DNA of 16,548 nucleotides from an uncultured Nitrospina sp. (GCA_950072225.1 CATMOP010000005.1:1-16548); one strand, 5' to 3'; positions 7,657 to 15,392 are shown, counted from the stretch's first letter. Made by a program: numbers and translations. Notes: generated by a model not told the origin, from the letters alone.

Positions 7657-7814
7657 TATTTCTTCCTTTCGTATTTGTTAATACAGAACTAACAGTTGCT
7701 GATTACTCTAATGGATAAAACTGTGAAGGTTGGTTGTCACGGTGAGGGCAACCAGAAACTGCACTGAATCTATTGATATTTTACCAAAATTAGGTAGGGG
7801 AATGCAGGTTAAAA
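7657..7814 (-). promoter_or_regulatory. Long intergenic leader upstream of the BI-1 gene
   Basis: This 158-nt gap is the largest inside the minus-strand cluster and is a likely place for an internal promoter, but no convincing -35/-10 pair is visible. It contains a short inverted repeat, TGTTA at 7676-7680 with TAACA at 7690-7694, just upstream of the ribosome-binding site. It also holds a second, TGGTTG and CAACCA with a 12-nt spacer, around 7730-7753. No open frame of note is present. Confidence 0.3.
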
Positions 7815-8822
7815 TTATCGGTCAGACAAGGGTTTTTTTTCAGCCAAACAGGCCTCTATGACCAGGCAAAATAATGCTACAAAAATGAACCATTGGAAAC
7901 GCTCCTGCCAGATTTTGCGACGCTCGGACTTCAGTTCTTTTTTCTCGATATGTTTTTTGATTTGGCCTTTATAAATGGTTTTTAGATCGATATCCCCGGT
8001 GACCGAGCGAACGTAACTACCTCCTGTTGCCAGGGCTATCTTTTGCAATGTAATCTCATCCAGTTTTGAGAGGATGACTTCTCCTTGCTGATTTTTCCTA
8101 AATCCCCCCTTGGCAGATGGATTAGGCAAGGGGGCACCAATTTCTCCCCCGATTCCGATCGTATATATTTTTACGCCCTGGCTTCTCGCTGACTTTGCGG
8201 CTGAAAGGGCATTTCCTGTTTGATCTTCCCCATCAGTTATCAAAATCAGGGCTTTGGATTTTTTATCTTGAGTGCGAAACGCTTTCACGGAGGTCTCGAT
8301 GGCATTGCCGATGGCAGTTCCCTGCACAGGGATCAATTGCGTGTCAATGGCGGAAAGAAATATTCTGGCGGCACTATAATCGAGAGTCAGAGGACACTGG
8401 ACGAAGGCGGTTCCGGCAAAGGCTATCAGTCCGATTCGATCCCCCTCCAACATGTTAAGAAGATCGGAGATTTTTCGTTTGGCCCTCTCAAGCCGGTTGG
8501 GTTTAATGTCTTCTGCCAGCATGCTGTTGGAAACATCCAGGGCGACGATGACATCGACTCCTCGCTGATGCAGGTCTTCCCAATGATAGCCCCAACGTGG
8601 ACGAGTGATTGCCAATAAGAGGAACAAGACTGCTAGAAAAACAAAAATGGTTCGGGTATGATGCCATTTTTTCACTCCAGGATTTATCAGTCTGGAAAGC
8701 AAAGAGTTACCGCAGAATTTGATGGTGAGTAGCTGTTTCTTTTTCATACCCCACAACATGAAAATGATCAATGGGATCAGGCCCCACAATAAATGAAAAT
8801 AAACAGGCTCGCCAAATCGCAT
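7815..8822 (-). CDS. batB: BatB: von Willebrand factor A domain membrane protein
   Basis: This 335-residue protein has two N-terminal membrane helices (about 8-25 and 58-74), a VWA domain (about 88-280) and a C-terminal helix (about 306-325). The MIDAS metal site is intact: DVSNS at 96-100 supplies the DxSxS motif, a threonine is available in the PVQGTAIG loop, and LILITDGED supplies the distal Asp. QCPLTLD is the strand motif shared with BatA. The VWA domain should face the periplasm and bind partner proteins through a divalent cation. batA ends 3 nt upstream, and an AGGAGG within its tail precedes this start by 12 nt. No TPR segment is fused, unlike the BatB-BatC fusions found in some bacteria. 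Confidence 0.92.
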   Translation of the reverse strand: MRFGEPVYFHLLWGLIPLIIFMLWGMKKKQLLTIKFCGNSLLSRLINPGVKKWHHTRTIFVFLAVLFLLLAITRPRWGYHWEDLHQRGVDVIVALDVSNSMLAEDIKPNRLERAKRKISDLLNMLEGDRIGLIAFAGTAFVQCPLTLDYSAARIFLSAIDTQLIPVQGTAIGNAIETSVKAFRTQDKKSKALILITDGEDQTGNALSAAKSARSQGVKIYTIGIGGEIGAPLPNPSAKGGFRKNQQGEVILSKLDEITLQKIALATGGSYVRSVTGDIDLKTIYKGQIKKHIEKKELKSERRKIWQERFQWFIFVALFCLVIEACLAEKKPLSDR

Positions 8823-8825
8823 AAT

Positions 8826-9818
8826 TTAAGGAATCCTCCTCAAAAGGGAATTGGAAAGACCGATTTCCAGTAAAAGAAACAGGAGTCCCGGTACCAGAAA
8901 ATAAGAGAAAAGTTCCTTGTATTCCGAGTGGTCGATCACTTTGACTTCCGACTTTTCCATTTCATCTATCTGGTTATAAATGTTTTTCAAGGACTCCAGG
9001 TCGGTAGCCCGGAAATATTCGCCGCCGGTAACTTGGGCTATTTTCTTAAGCGTATTTTCATCGATATCCACTTGCTGATAGACGTAGCGTTGGCCAAAAA
9101 TAGAGTTGACCAAAAAAGGTGCCTTGCCTTTGGTGCCCACTCCAATGGTGTAGATTTTTATTCCGAAGGTTTTGGCTGTCTGGGCGGCCTGAAGAGGGGG
9201 CAGGGACCCGGCATTGTTCCTGCCATCGGTCAACAGAATGATGACTTTGGATTTTGATTCCAGATCCTTGAGTCGTTTTACTGCGATACCTATTGCCGAA
9301 CCAATGGCTGTGGAGTCACCAGCCATACCAATTTCCAGCTTACTAAGAAATGATTGCAGGATGTCCTGATCCAACGTTAACGGGCATTGGGTGTAGGCCT
9401 GCTCCCCAAATACCACCATTCCGATCCGGTCGTTGGGCCGATTGTCGATAAATTTGGAGACCACCCCTTTTACTACAGCGAGCCGGGTGATGCGTTTTTC
9501 ATCTTCAATAAAGTCCAGAGCCCGCATGCTTCCTGAGGTATCCAATGCCAGAATGATGTCGACCCCGATAGAAAGAATTTCCGTGCTCTTGTGCCCTTCC
9601 TGCGGGCGGGCCAGGGCGATGATTAAAAGAGCCAATGCCAAAAAGCGAAGTACAAGAGGAAGTCCAGCATAAAGATCGACTCGGGATGGGCGTAAGGTTT
9701 TCAGAGCAACGATGGAAGAAAAATGTACTGTTGCTCCCTGCCTTTTTTGCAGGGCAAGCAGGGGCAATCCTAACAGGAATAACAATAGCCAAGGATCTTG
9801 AAATTGGGAAAAATTCAT
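8826..9818 (-). CDS. batA: BatA: von Willebrand factor A domain membrane protein
   Basis: This is a 330-residue BatA-type protein. Membrane helices lie at about 9-24 and 52-70, the VWA domain at about 84-275, and a C-terminal helix ends the chain (FSYFLVPGLLFLLLEIGL). The MIDAS motif is D93-T-S-G-S97, with GDSTAIG and ILLTDGRNN supplying the other metal contacts. It is paralogous to BatB, sharing RPQ/RPR after helix 2 and QCPLTLD. I take the ATG at 9816-9818, which forms an ATGA overlap with the preceding gene and puts the first helix near the N-terminus. An upstream non-ATG start at 9863 would add 15 polar residues inside the overlap and is unlikely. With BatB it is the probable core of the Bat membrane complex acted on by MoxR. 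Confidence 0.92.
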   Translation of the reverse strand: MNFSQFQDPWLLLFLLGLPLLALQKRQGATVHFSSIVALKTLRPSRVDLYAGLPLVLRFLALALLIIALARPQEGHKSTEILSIGVDIILALDTSGSMRALDFIEDEKRITRLAVVKGVVSKFIDNRPNDRIGMVVFGEQAYTQCPLTLDQDILQSFLSKLEIGMAGDSTAIGSAIGIAVKRLKDLESKSKVIILLTDGRNNAGSLPPLQAAQTAKTFGIKIYTIGVGTKGKAPFLVNSIFGQRYVYQQVDIDENTLKKIAQVTGGEYFRATDLESLKNIYNQIDEMEKSEVKVIDHSEYKELFSYFLVPGLLFLLLEIGLSNSLLRRIP

Positions 9819-10846
9819 GATCGGTTTGGAACTTGTGAGGCAGAAACTGGCTGGTTTGGCCAAGCCTGCTTAATAAAGTTAGTGACGGATTGCATTTCAT
9901 CCCGCCCATCTGTTTGTTCGGCCTTGGCAAATTTGACACGGTCTGTTTGAGTCAGGATGGTCTGGGCTTGCCGTTTTAAGTTTTCACTGAGGTCAGGAAA
10001 ATGTTTGAAATGAGCCGTGATTTCTTCTGTGGTCCATTCCCGCGCCGGAAATTGGTAACGGTTTTCCAGGTACCGGCGAAAGATTTCCGACAATTCAAAA
10101 AAATGATCTTGAATCCGTCCAATTTGAAGCCATCCTTTGGTTCTGAGTGCCTCGAGTTCTTTATATGCCAACTGCTCTGGCGTTAAAGCCGGGACTGCGG
10201 CGGAACGAAATTGTGAAATGGACCGGGATTTCCATTTCCGCCAGAGAAAATAGAACAGTGCTAAAAGGGCGAGCACTCCCAGAGCCGTCCAAAGGTAATG
10301 AATCCAGGGAGGGGGAATTTCCTCCAGTGGTTTGATATCGTGAATCCCTTCAGGGTTTCCGGCTATGGCTAGAAGAGACTGCACTTCCAGATTTGCCTCT
10401 GGGGCCAGGATGGTTCCCTGAATGGTTTTCCCGGATTCTTTTGGGTCTGGCGCGTCAAAGGAAACAGGGATGGCAGGAAGCGCCAGCTTGCCAATATCAT
10501 CGACTCGAAGTTTATACCAGTATTCATGGACGGTTTGCCCGTTAATTGTCCGAGGCGGATTTTCCCCTTTGCTAACAAACTCCAAGCCTTTTTTGGGCGG
10601 GATATCGGGGGCGGCAGGATGGATGTCGGCATCATGCTGAACGGTAATGGTGTAAGTCGCTATATCTCCAAGAGTGAAAGTATTGGGAGTGATGCGGGTG
10701 GTGACGGAAACCGGGTTTAAATTTTCACCAGCGATGGTAAATGGGGTCAGGCAAACTAAAAGGGCAAAAAGAGCGAAAAGGGTGGAAAGGGAAGAAAAGG
10801 GAATAACTCCCTCAGAAAACGTTGTCCGAAAAGTTACATTTTTCAT
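9815..10846 (-). CDS. Second BatD-like protein (Ig-like domain, TM helix, DUF4381-like tail)
   Basis: From the ATG at 10846 (ATGA overlap with the upstream gene) the product is 343 residues. A signal sequence lies at about 18-39 (FTIAG), an exported beta-rich domain at about 42-155 resembles one Ig-like unit of BatD (VTTRITPNTFTLGDIATYTITVQ), one membrane helix lies at about 182-203, and a cytoplasmic helical domain fills about 215-343. The segment HDIKPLEEIPPPW before the helix resembles DUF4381 proteins, which replace BatD in many MoxR loci. The tail ELSEIFRRYLENRYQF matches the BatD tail ELSEILREYIGNKLNL, showing common descent. The frame extends 65 codons further upstream to 11041, but that stretch overlaps the preceding gene and lacks signal character. 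It probably couples the VWA proteins to the cytoplasmic ATPase. Confidence 0.78.
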   Translation of the reverse strand: MKNVTFRTTFSEGVIPFSSLSTLFALFALLVCLTPFTIAGENLNPVSVTTRITPNTFTLGDIATYTITVQHDADIHPAAPDIPPKKGLEFVSKGENPPRTINGQTVHEYWYKLRVDDIGKLALPAIPVSFDAPDPKESGKTIQGTILAPEANLEVQSLLAIAGNPEGIHDIKPLEEIPPPWIHYLWTALGVLALLALFYFLWRKWKSRSISQFRSAAVPALTPEQLAYKELEALRTKGWLQIGRIQDHFFELSEIFRRYLENRYQFPAREWTTEEITAHFKHFPDLSENLKRQAQTILTQTDRVKFAKAEQTDGRDEMQSVTNFIKQAWPNQPVSASQVPNRS

Positions 10847-11301
10847 TGGCCGGAAATATTGTTCCTGACTTTTGCCAGGCAAGCGTCGATGAGTGGGGTC
10901 AGTATTTTTTCTGGATCCAGAACTTCTGCCCGAAATAACCAGACCAGGGCTTCGGGGCAGTTGCCGAGGTCGGCATATAAACGTCCCACAGTTTGCGCCG
11001 CTTTCGCCTTTTCGACCCCATCGAATTTTTGCATCTCCCATACTCTGATGAACTGATCGATGGCCTGTTCTTTTAAACCAGAATTCATCAGGCGTGTTCC
11101 CACCCTTTGATATTCATCGACCAAATGCTGGTTTGATAGTGGTTCCTGAACAGCAGGCACGTTTTTGATGGGTTGTTTGTTTGAGAACTTGTTGAATAAG
11201 GCTATAAAAGCCAAAAAAATTAATACTGTAAGCATAATGACAACGATTTTCAGCTTTTTGCTGACCCTATCGGTCGGGATAAATTTAGGATTTTCGCTCA
11301 T
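10843..11301 (-). CDS. Membrane-anchored small TPR-like protein
   Basis: This 152-residue protein has a short cytoplasmic start, one membrane helix at about 17-37 (KIVVIMLTVLIFLAFIALF) and a soluble helical domain at about 55-145. The soluble part reads as two degenerate TPR units (RVGTRLMNSGLKEQAIDQFIRVW and VGRLYADLGNCPEALVWLFRAEVLDP). With positive charges before the helix, the TPR part should be periplasmic. I do not recognise a named family. Small anchored TPR proteins are common in MoxR/VWA loci, and its place between the DUF58 and BatD-like genes (2-nt gap upstream, ATGA overlap downstream) makes it a probable complex subunit. Confidence 0.75.
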   Translation of the reverse strand: MSENPKFIPTDRVSKKLKIVVIMLTVLIFLAFIALFNKFSNKQPIKNVPAVQEPLSNQHLVDEYQRVGTRLMNSGLKEQAIDQFIRVWEMQKFDGVEKAKAAQTVGRLYADLGNCPEALVWLFRAEVLDPEKILTPLIDACLAKVRNNISGQ

Positions 11302-11303
11302 AA

Positions 11304-12251
11304 TTAGTGTTTCTTTTCCCGCATCTTAAAATAGCGGATGATGGGTTCTGTTAAAGACCGGTTTGTGTGAATTTCTATGGTGTCAATACCTATGGAGCGG
11401 AAATAGGTTTTTCGTTTTTCCCTTTTTTCCTGAAACTGTATGGCGTACTGCCGGGTCATCTCATCATCGCTGGTGTCCACCAATAAGGTTTCTCCTGATT
11501 CCGCATCCTCAAGTTGAATCAAGCCGACATTGGGCAGGCTTTCCTCTCGTTGATCGGTAATGCTGATGGCGATCAGATCGTGTTTTTGTTTTGCCAGTTT
11601 CAGTTTTGTTTCATAGTTGGTATCTTGAAAATCGGAAATTAAAAAGGCGGTGGCTTTTCGTTTCTGAATATTCAAAAGATATTCGAGGGGTAGGGAAAGG
11701 TTGGTGCCTTTTCCTTCCGGTTTGAAATTAAGAATGGTACGGATGATATTCCAGATATGGGCTTTGCCTTTTTTAGGCGGTATGGTGTGCTCGATTTTGT
11801 CCGAGAACACGATCAATCCGATCTTGTCGTTGTTTTTGATGGCAGCGAAAGCGAGGATAGACGCAATTTCGGCAGAAACTTCATTTTTAAGTTTTCCGGC
11901 GGAACCGAATTCGCCAGAAGAGCTCACGTCAACCAGAAGCATGAGGGTCAATTCCCGTTCTTCCTTGAACTCCTTAATGAAAGGTTGATTCATCCTGGCG
12001 GTCACGTTCCAGTCAATCAACCGGACATCATCTCCGGGCTGGTATTCCCTCACCTCGCTGAATTCCATTCCCCGGCCTTTAAATGCAGAGACGTATTCTC
12101 CTGCCATGATGTCATTGACCAGATAATTGGTCTTTACCTGAATGGCTTTGATACGTTGCAATAGTTCAGCAGGCAGACTTTTATCCTGCTCAGGCGTTGG
12201 AATCGGTTCCTGGAACCAATCTCGAATTGTATGAGTCAGAGTTTGTAACAT
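11304..12251 (-). CDS. DUF58 / VWA-like cytoplasmic protein, MoxR partner
   Basis: This 315-residue soluble protein has the DUF58 signature YQPGDDVRLIDWNVTAR at about 70-86 and a VWA-like MIDAS at D108-V-S-S-S112 (LLVDVSSSGEFG). A later ATAFLISDFQD provides the second acidic strand. No membrane helix is seen. DUF58 proteins sit directly after moxR in most such operons and are regarded as the soluble VWA adaptor through which the AAA+ ring reaches its client. Here the moxR stop lies 8 nt upstream. The ribosome-binding site is weak, suggesting coupling to moxR translation. A short run of Lys/Arg near the C-terminus (EKREKRK, then MREKKH) could bind membrane lipids or nucleic acid, but this is not specific. 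Confidence 0.92.
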   Translation of the reverse strand: MLQTLTHTIRDWFQEPIPTPEQDKSLPAELLQRIKAIQVKTNYLVNDIMAGEYVSAFKGRGMEFSEVREYQPGDDVRLIDWNVTARMNQPFIKEFKEERELTLMLLVDVSSSGEFGSAGKLKNEVSAEIASILAFAAIKNNDKIGLIVFSDKIEHTIPPKKGKAHIWNIIRTILNFKPEGKGTNLSLPLEYLLNIQKRKATAFLISDFQDTNYETKLKLAKQKHDLIAISITDQREESLPNVGLIQLEDAESGETLLVDTSDDEMTRQYAIQFQEKREKRKTYFRSIGIDTIEIHTNRSLTEPIIRYFKMREKKH

Positions 12252-12259
12252 AGTTATGT

Positions 12260-13252
12260 CTATGGAACCTCAAGGGTGTTGAATATTTTCTTTAGAATAT
12301 CATCAGGAGTCACATTCTCAGCTTCAGCCTCATAAGTAAGGATAATCCGGTGTCTCAGCACGTCCAGGCCAATGCTTTTAATATCATGCGGGACGACATA
12401 ACCCCGGCCTTGCAAAAAGGCATAAGCTTTTGCGCACCGGTTCAAAAATATGGATGCCCGTGGGGATGCGCCATACTGGATCATTCCTTTAAGGGAAGAT
12501 ATCTGGTGGCTTTCCGGGTCACGTGTTGCCGCAACCAGGCTAATGATATAGTCCTGCAGGTTTTCATCGATATATATTTCGTCGAACACTTTGCGCGCCT
12601 TTAAAATTTCTGCAGGGGACACTACTTGCTTGACCTGATAAGCATTGTTGGTGGTAGACATCCTTTGCATGATAATTTTTTCTTCCTCCCTGCTCGGGTA
12701 ATCGATATGGAGCTTAAACATGAACCGGTCCACCTGCGCTTCTGGTAAGGGATAAGTGCCCTCCTGTTCAATCGGATTTTGGGTAGCAATCACCATGAAC
12801 GGTTCTTCGAGTTTGAAGGTCGTACCAGCAATGGTGATCTGCCTTTCCTGCATGGCCTCAAGCAGGGCGCTTTGAACTTTGGCTGGCGCCCGGTTGATTT
12901 CATCCGCAAGGATTATGTTGGCGAATAGAGGCCCCTTTTTAATATCAAATTCACCGGTTTTGGGTTGATACACCTGGGTTCCCAATAGATCGGCCGGTAA
13001 CAAATCGGGGGTAAACTGAATGCGCTTAAAATCGGCTTTTACAGATTGGGCAAGGGTTTTTACCGCAGTGGTCTTGGCAAGTCCCGGCACTCCCTCCAAA
13101 AGAATGTGTTCTCCGGTTAACAGCCCAAGTACCAACCGTTCGGTCAGGTATTTTTGCCCTACAATGATTTGCTCCAATTCATGAAAAAGGGAGGGGACAA
13201 ATCTGTTGGCCTGGTTGATGCGCTCTGTAATTTCATCGATCTTTGGTGACAT
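12260..13252 (-). CDS. moxR: MoxR-family AAA+ ATPase
   Basis: This 330-residue AAA_3 ATPase has Walker A G54-V-P-G-L-A-K60-T61, Walker B IILADE with D117-E118, the MoxR-typical EINRAP that follows, sensor 1 in ATQNP (N159), and the arginine-containing LPEAQVDRF motif. The C-terminal lid contains GASPRASIFL. All catalytic residues are intact and the length is standard. MoxR ATPases form hexameric rings that remodel client complexes with VWA-domain partners, for example in methanol dehydrogenase maturation and in RavA-ViaA. It is the first gene of the minus-strand cluster, with AAAGG 7 nt before the ATG and a TATAAT box about 30 nt upstream. Confidence 0.95.
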   Translation of the reverse strand: MSPKIDEITERINQANRFVPSLFHELEQIIVGQKYLTERLVLGLLTGEHILLEGVPGLAKTTAVKTLAQSVKADFKRIQFTPDLLPADLLGTQVYQPKTGEFDIKKGPLFANIILADEINRAPAKVQSALLEAMQERQITIAGTTFKLEEPFMVIATQNPIEQEGTYPLPEAQVDRFMFKLHIDYPSREEEKIIMQRMSTTNNAYQVKQVVSPAEILKARKVFDEIYIDENLQDYIISLVAATRDPESHQISSLKGMIQYGASPRASIFLNRCAKAYAFLQGRGYVVPHDIKSIGLDVLRHRIILTYEAEAENVTPDDILKKIFNTLEVP

Positions 13253-13281
13253 TTGAAAAACCTTTGAGTGAAGTTGATTAG

Positions 13282-13287
13282 ATTATA
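13282..13287 (-). promoter_or_regulatory. Candidate -10 box of the moxR-bat operon
   Basis: On the minus strand this hexamer is a perfect TATAAT, placing a start of transcription near 13275 and a leader of about 23 nt before moxR. No good -35 is visible at 16-18 nt, where the minus strand reads CATAAG or similar, so an activator or an upstream AT-rich element may be needed. Confidence 0.45.
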
Positions 13288-13314
13288 ACGGGGAACAGCA
13301 CTCTCTTATGGAGT

Positions 13315-13371
13315 TTTGAAAATATAATTTAATTTTTTAAAAAATGATATTAATAATTTTTAATTTTCAAA
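13315..13371. other. AT-rich divergent spacer bounded by a 9-bp inverted repeat
   Basis: TTTGAAAAT (13315-13323) and ATTTTCAAA (13363-13371) are exact complements flanking about 39 bases that are nearly all A and T, with several A/T tracts of four to six. Such DNA is typically curved or easily melted. It sits between the two divergent promoter candidates and could be an UP-like element or a nucleoid-protein site serving moxR and the LRR gene. Confidence 0.45.
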
Positions 13372-13428
13372 GACTTTGTGAAAATACTGCAAATTCGGGT
13401 TATTGATGGGGATAATTGGATTTTAAGC

Positions 13429-13456
13429 TTTACAAGCGCAGATACTGTCTTAAAAT
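13429..13456 (+). promoter_or_regulatory. Candidate sigma-70 promoter of the LRR gene
   Basis: TTTACA (13429-13434) and TAAAAT (13451-13456) each match the housekeeping consensus at five of six positions, with a 16-nt spacer. Transcription would begin near 13463, giving a leader of about 47 nt that includes the GGGAG ribosome-binding site. Confidence 0.5.
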
Positions 13457-13509
13457 AGCGGATTACTCTTATATCCCTTAAACTGGATTTTTATCGGGAG
13501 CGTGTGCGA

Positions 13510-14418
13510 ATGGCTGAAAAAGAAGTAAAAGATATCGACAGCCTCATTGACCAGGGACTGAATGCTGAAAACAACGAACTGGATTTGAGGGAAAAGGAAC
13601 TGGATGATGAGGACTTGATAAAAGTTCTGGAATCCGACAAGGTTAAAGGAGTCACCGCCCTGTTTTTGGAGTTTAACGATATTGGCGATGAAGGCCTCAA
13701 GGTTTTGGTGGAAAGCGATAAAATGAAGTTTTTGACAGCCTTGAACCTGTATAAAAACAAGGTTACCGATGAGGGCCTCAAGGCTTTGGCCAAGTCTAAA
13801 AATATGCTCAATCTCTCCGAGTTGATATTGAGTGATAATGAAATCAGCCACGAAGGTGCCAAAATGGTGGCGTCATCCAATATTTTGGGAGGCTTGGTAT
13901 CCCTATGGTTGGGAGACAAGATTGGCGATGAAGGAGTTAAGGCCCTGGCGACTTCTGAAACCCTCACCCGGCTTACACAACTTTCTTTATACAGGAACAA
14001 CATTGGCAATGAAGGTGCGCTTGCGATTGCTCAATCTAAAAACCTGAGCAACTTGACGGAATTGAACTTAAACTGGAACTACATTGAAGGTGAAGGGGTG
14101 GAGTCGCTGGCCGGATCGAAAACTTTGAGCAACCTGAAGCAATTGACGCTGACTTTTAATCCTGTAGGACTTCGAGGTGCTGAAGCCATTGCAGGTTCTG
14201 AGAATTTTAGAAATCTCACTTTGATTGATTTGTATGAGACGGATTTGGGTAATATGGGTGCCAGGGCCTTGGCCGAAGCGACGAAGCTTCCTAACCTGGA
14301 AACACTGGTTTTAATCCATAATGATGTAGGCGAAGGAGTGCAGGCCTTATTTAAGGATAATAAAAATTTTCCCAAGTTGAAGGATGTTTATTTTTTTACA
14401 GCCAAGGCCGAGGTTTGA
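13510..14418 (+). CDS. Leucine-rich-repeat protein, ribonuclease-inhibitor-like
   Basis: This 302-residue protein is built almost entirely from leucine-rich repeats with the pattern LTxLxLyxNxIgdEGxkALAxS. Leading leucines recur at about 75, 102, 129, 155, 182, 209, 236, 263 and 290, a period of 27 residues, giving nine or so repeats with a helical back face as in ribonuclease-inhibitor-type LRRs. The N-terminal 25 residues are acidic and helical. No signal peptide, membrane helix or catalytic domain is seen, so it is probably a cytoplasmic protein-binding scaffold. The start is the ATG at 13510, 9 nt after GGGAG (13496-13500). A GTG at 13504 is in frame but only 3 nt from that site. A promoter candidate precedes it and a strong terminator follows. 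The binding partner is unknown; LRR content alone does not show an effector role. Confidence 0.85.
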   Translation: MAEKEVKDIDSLIDQGLNAENNELDLREKELDDEDLIKVLESDKVKGVTALFLEFNDIGDEGLKVLVESDKMKFLTALNLYKNKVTDEGLKALAKSKNMLNLSELILSDNEISHEGAKMVASSNILGGLVSLWLGDKIGDEGVKALATSETLTRLTQLSLYRNNIGNEGALAIAQSKNLSNLTELNLNWNYIEGEGVESLAGSKTLSNLKQLTLTFNPVGLRGAEAIAGSENFRNLTLIDLYETDLGNMGARALAEATKLPNLETLVLIHNDVGEGVQALFKDNKNFPKLKDVYFFTAKAEV

Positions 14419-14441
14419 TTTGGCCAGGGCTTGACGAATCA

Positions 14442-14478
14442 GGGTTCCCGGTTTTAAGCCGGGGACCCTTTCTTTTTT
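14442..14478 (+). terminator. Strong rho-independent terminator after the LRR gene
   Basis: GGGTTCCCGG (14442-14451) pairs with CCGGGGACCC (14459-14468) across a 7-nt loop, with one G-U pair, and is followed by TTTCTTTTTT. It makes the LRR gene monocistronic and implies a separate promoter for the propeller genes somewhere in 14479-14555, where I could not identify a convincing one. Confidence 0.88.
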
Positions 14479-14555
14479 GCAGGGTTTTTTTCCTGACAGG
14501 GACAGGTTAAAAATAGTAAAAGGACATACTTCCTTTATTTAGATAGGCTCATAAT

Positions 14556-15392
14556 ATGTTTACAGGAGAAAAACCGGATCTGCTCGATATTATGCCTTTT
14601 CGGGATGACTGCATTTATGTAGTGGGAAAGGATGGGATTCCCCAACATTGGGATGGGGAAGAGTGGTTGCCCGTTAGAACCGAGAATACCAACCCGCTTA
14701 TGGGTATTTGGGGACCGCATGAAAACTGTGTTTATGCTGTAGGTATTGGCGGTGTCGTCCTTTCTTATCATGGCAAGGGATGGAAACAATTAGATACAGG
14801 TAGTTACGACTCGCTCAACTCCGTATATGGGTTTGATGAAAACAATATTTTTCTTTATGGGGTTGGCGGGCGCATGCTTTACTGGGATGGTGACAAATGG
14901 GACTACCGTGAACCCAACACCATTCATGACTTGTTCGGTATGTGGGGCGAGGATATGGAGCATATTCACACGGTGGGCGGAGAGGGGATTTATCGGTTTT
15001 ATAATGGCAAAGAATTTCTGCGCCGTGAGGACTTGACCGATGAGACCGTTTCCCTGTTCGGCGTTTGGGGTACCAGCAATGACAGTATTTATATTTGCGG
15101 TTCTCACGGTACGATTTTGCGGTATGACGGAACAGACTGGAAATCCATGCAATCGGGGACCGAAGAATACCTTTTGAGCATTTGGGGGTCCTCCAATGAA
15201 AATATTTTTGTGGTCGGAGACAATTCAGTCATGCTTCATTATGACGGCAAAAAATGGTCTCCCATTCAGTCACCCAAGGATGAGTATTTGACAAAAGTCA
15301 AGGGACTTGGGCCGGATCAGGTATACGCATGCGGTGAAAATGGAATGGTGATTAAATATGACGGCAAGGAATGGAGTGACATGTCTTTATGA
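14556..15392 (+). CDS. Seven-bladed beta-propeller repeat protein (first of a tandem pair)
   Basis: This 278-residue protein consists of seven repeats. The aromatic-D/N/H-G turn occurs at residues 32, 71, 110, 149, 190, 229 and 268, spaced 39-41 residues apart. The blade consensus is roughly IWGxSxxNIYxVGxxGxILxYDGxxWxxmxsgT. The xDGxxW turn resembles the Asp-box of BNR/YCF48-type propellers, and seven units would just close a ring. No signal peptide or membrane helix is present, so the location is probably cytoplasmic, and no catalytic motif is recognised. A modest AGG at 14545-14547 lies 8 nt before the ATG. The stop is 46 nt before a paralogous gene, so the two are probably co-transcribed. 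The role is likely protein or ligand binding. The family is not named with certainty. Confidence 0.82.
   Translation: MFTGEKPDLLDIMPFRDDCIYVVGKDGIPQHWDGEEWLPVRTENTNPLMGIWGPHENCVYAVGIGGVVLSYHGKGWKQLDTGSYDSLNSVYGFDENNIFLYGVGGRMLYWDGDKWDYREPNTIHDLFGMWGEDMEHIHTVGGEGIYRFYNGKEFLRREDLTDETVSLFGVWGTSNDSIYICGSHGTILRYDGTDWKSMQSGTEEYLLSIWGSSNENIFVVGDNSVMLHYDGKKWSPIQSPKDEYLTKVKGLGPDQVYACGENGMVIKYDGKEWSDMSL

Noticed and set aside
9819..9863. 15-codon N-terminal extension of batA
   Set aside because: It overlaps the coding end of the preceding gene. The ATG at 9818 forms the usual 4-base overlap and leaves the first membrane helix properly placed.
10847..11041. 65-codon N-terminal extension of the BatD-like frame
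   Set aside because: It lies wholly inside the end of the preceding TPR gene in another frame, is Arg/Gly/Ser-rich without signal character, and the ATG at 10846 gives a normal signal sequence with an ATGA junction.
13314..13372. Replication origin in the AT-rich spacer
   Set aside because: There are no repeated DnaA-box-like or iteron sequences and no replication gene nearby; a divergent promoter region explains it better.
13491..14009. Minus-strand frame of 172 codons opposite the LRR gene
   Set aside because: Its Ser/Leu-rich periodicity is the mirror of the LRR repeats on the other strand; the plus-strand reading has a start site, promoter, terminator and known fold.
13504..14418. LRR and propeller genes as a toxin or defence island
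   Set aside because: No toxin, nuclease, protease or recombinase domain and no mobile-element marks are present; repeat scaffolds alone do not support such a claim.
14479..14555. Promoter for the propeller operon
   Set aside because: A separate promoter is expected after the terminator, but no hexamer pair with acceptable spacing could be picked out; CATACT near 14525 lacks a -35.
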